A DNA stretch of 5,653 bases from Actinomycetota bacterium (GTDB lineage: Bacteria; Actinomycetota; Humimicrobiia; Humimicrobiales; Humimicrobiaceae), in contig JACVJB010000084.1 in NCBI GenBank assembly GCA_015711775.1, positions 1 through 5,653 of the forward strand, in the 5' to 3' direction. A model generated the notes under the pieces. That model saw nothing but the letters and a program-made list of their open reading frames with translations. It searched no databases and had not been told where the DNA came from. Each line of letters opens with the position of its first letter. The first letter of the stretch is position 1. Both the position numbers and the translations under genes were made by a program. Shown one piece after another: positions 4,390-5,653 of the stretch.

Positions 4390-5653
4390 ATGTATTCAAT
4401 TGGGTTGATTTCGCCTTATCCGAAGCTTGCTGATATAGCAAAAGATATAATAGACATAATAGACGAACCTATAGACATAAAGATAGGAGATATGAATGAG
4501 GCTATCCCTATTGCCAATAAGATGATTTCAGAAGGTGTTGAAGTGATTATCAGCAGGGGAGGCACTGCGTTATCTCTAAGGGAATTTGTGGATGTGCCTG
4601 TTATTGAAATTCAAATTACTTCAATAGATATTATGAAATCTATCAAAAAGGCAAAGAAAAAAGGAAATAATATAGGATTGCTGGGATATGACAACGTAGT
4701 ATATAACATTGAAAGTATTGCTGAAATTTTAGATGTGAATCTTGTGCCTGTTATCTTTAGTAAAGCGGATAGAGTAGAACAAAAAACTGAAAAAGTCAAA
4801 CAGCTTATAGGGAAAGTTGATATCGTAGTAGGAGACCATATTTCCATTCAGATTGCACAGCAATATGGCATTGAAGGACTTTTGATAGAGTCAGGAAAGG
4901 ATTCGATCCTTGAAAGCATTATAGAGGCGAAAAAGATAAGGGACGCAACGAACAGGGAAAGAGAGCGTTTTGAAGAGCTTAAGACAATATTGGATTACAG
5001 TCATGACGGTATCATAAGTATCAACAATAAAGGACAAATCAAATTCTTTAATCCTGCCGCAGAGAAAATATTTAATATAAATAAGGATAGTGTCATAGGG
5101 TATAGCATTCATGATGTGCTGCCCCATGTTAATTTTAAGGATGTCATGAAAAATGGCCAGTCAAAAATTGACGAGTTTTATAATATCGGTGAAAAAATAA
5201 TTATTGCCAGTACGCTGCCAATTAAGTTGAGAGATAAGGTTGCCGGGGTCCTAAGTGTATTTCAGGATATAAGTAAAATACAGAATACAGAAGAAAAAAT
5301 AAGAAAAAAAGTATACCTTAAAGGTCATGTGGCCCGGTACAGATTTGAAGACATCATCACAGGCAATGAAAAGATGAATAAGCTGGTAGAAGTAGCCAAG
5401 CTTTATGCTAATACCAGTTCAAATATTTTACTCATCGGAGAAACCGGTACAGGAAAAGAGTTCTTTGCCCAGGGTATTCATAATGCCAGCAACAGGAGAA
5501 ATAAGCCTTTTGTCGCAGTGAATTGTGCTGCTTTACCCGACAATCTTCTGGAAAGTGAACTTTTTGGGTACGAAGAAGGCGCTTTCACGGGGGCAAAAAA
5601 AGGAGGCAAGCAAGGATTGTTTGAGCTTGCCCACGGGGGCACAATTTTCCTGG
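4390..5653 (+). CDS. Sigma-54-dependent activator, PrpR_N-PAS-AAA+ (partial, 3' end outside window)
   Basis: An enhancer-binding transcription activator that would use ATP hydrolysis to open sigma-54 promoters in response to a small molecule. Only 421 codons are present. Residues 1-180 resemble the PrpR N-terminal sensor, with the family opening [10 protein letters not shown] and IISRGGTA at 53-60. Residues about 181-197 ([14 protein letters not shown]) form a charged, probably coiled linker. Residues about 195-295 form a PAS domain ([20 protein letters not shown] at 202-221). The AAA+ domain starts near 318, with Walker A GETGTGKE at 350-357 and GAFTGA, the sigma-54 contact loop, at 397-402. 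Walker B and a Fis-type helix-turn-helix should follow outside the window. ATG 4390 is chosen because AAAGGGG (4376-4382) lies 7 nt upstream and the family normally starts this close to the first strand. Such regulators often control adjacent catabolic genes; ligand and targets cannot be told here. Confidence 0.93.
   Translation, partial: MYSIGLISPYPKLADIAKDIIDIIDEPIDIKIGDMNEAIPIANKMISEGVEVIISRGGTALSLREFVDVPVIEIQITSIDIMKSIKKAKKKGNNIGLLGYDNVVYNIESIAEILDVNLVPVIFSKADRVEQKTEKVKQLIGKVDIVVGDHISIQIAQQYGIEGLLIESGKDSILESIIEAKKIRDATNRERERFEELKTILDYSHDGIISINNKGQIKFFNPAAEKIFNINKDSVIGYSIHDVLPHVNFKDVMKNGQSKIDEFYNIGEKIIIASTLPIKLRDKVAGVLSVFQDISKIQNTEEKIRKKVYLKGHVARYRFEDIITGNEKMNKLVEVAKLYANTSSNILLIGETGTGKEFFAQGIHNASNRRNKPFVAVNCAALPDNLLESELFGYEEGAFTGAKKGGKQGLFELAHGGTIFL

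Noticed and set aside
4611..5127. Two 78-codon minus-strand open frames
   Set aside because: Antisense shadows of the PrpR_N and PAS coding region, which is well supported on the plus strand.
1..5653. CRISPR array, tRNA or rRNA genes, defence system
   Set aside because: No short regularly spaced repeats, no cloverleaf or rRNA-like sequence and no recognisable defence protein were seen in either strand.

Overview
The window is AT-rich DNA with GGAGG-type ribosome binding sites, TATAAT-type promoters and a PrpR/PAS/AAA+ sigma-54 activator. Together these suggest a low-GC anaerobic Firmicute of the Clostridia type. I cannot name a genus from the sequence alone.

Bases 1-4074 are almost entirely two directly repeated insertion sequences of the IS1634 family (IS4-like DDE transposases), both transcribed leftward and separated by only 80 bp. 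Each is about 1975 bp and has roughly 45-bp imperfect terminal inverted repeats. Each carries a 580-codon transposase gene that looks intact, a promoter (TTGCG then 17 nt then TATAAT), an inward-facing terminator hairpin upstream of that promoter, and another terminator hairpin after the stop codon. The copies are mosaic. From their left edge to transposase codon 153 they are virtually identical (1 mismatch in 1389 bp by hand alignment). From codon 152 to the right edge they drop abruptly to about 84% identity, and lower still toward the N-terminus. This looks like recombination between two related but distinct elements.

Bases 4075-4280 hold a fragment of an IS91-family Y2 (HUH) transposase that retains its Y-x3-Y motif. 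It starts exactly at the right edge of the second IS, and its missing 5' half is not on the other side of that IS. So this junction is probably a deletion or recombination scar, not a simple insertion.

Bases 4281-5653 are the end of the mobile-element zone and the start of a host gene. In order these are a sigma-A-like promoter at the edge of the IS91 remnant, a perfect 7-bp GC-rich hairpin just before the ribosome binding site, and the first 421 codons of a sigma-54-dependent activator (PrpR_N sensor, PAS domain, AAA+ domain with Walker A and GAFTGA). The gene runs off the window, and what it regulates is not visible.

I see no CRISPR array, tRNA, rRNA or defence system. The most interesting signals are the chimeric IS pair with its scarred junction, the promoter-like sequences directly abutting both IS left ends, and a possible RNA switch at the activator's ribosome binding site.
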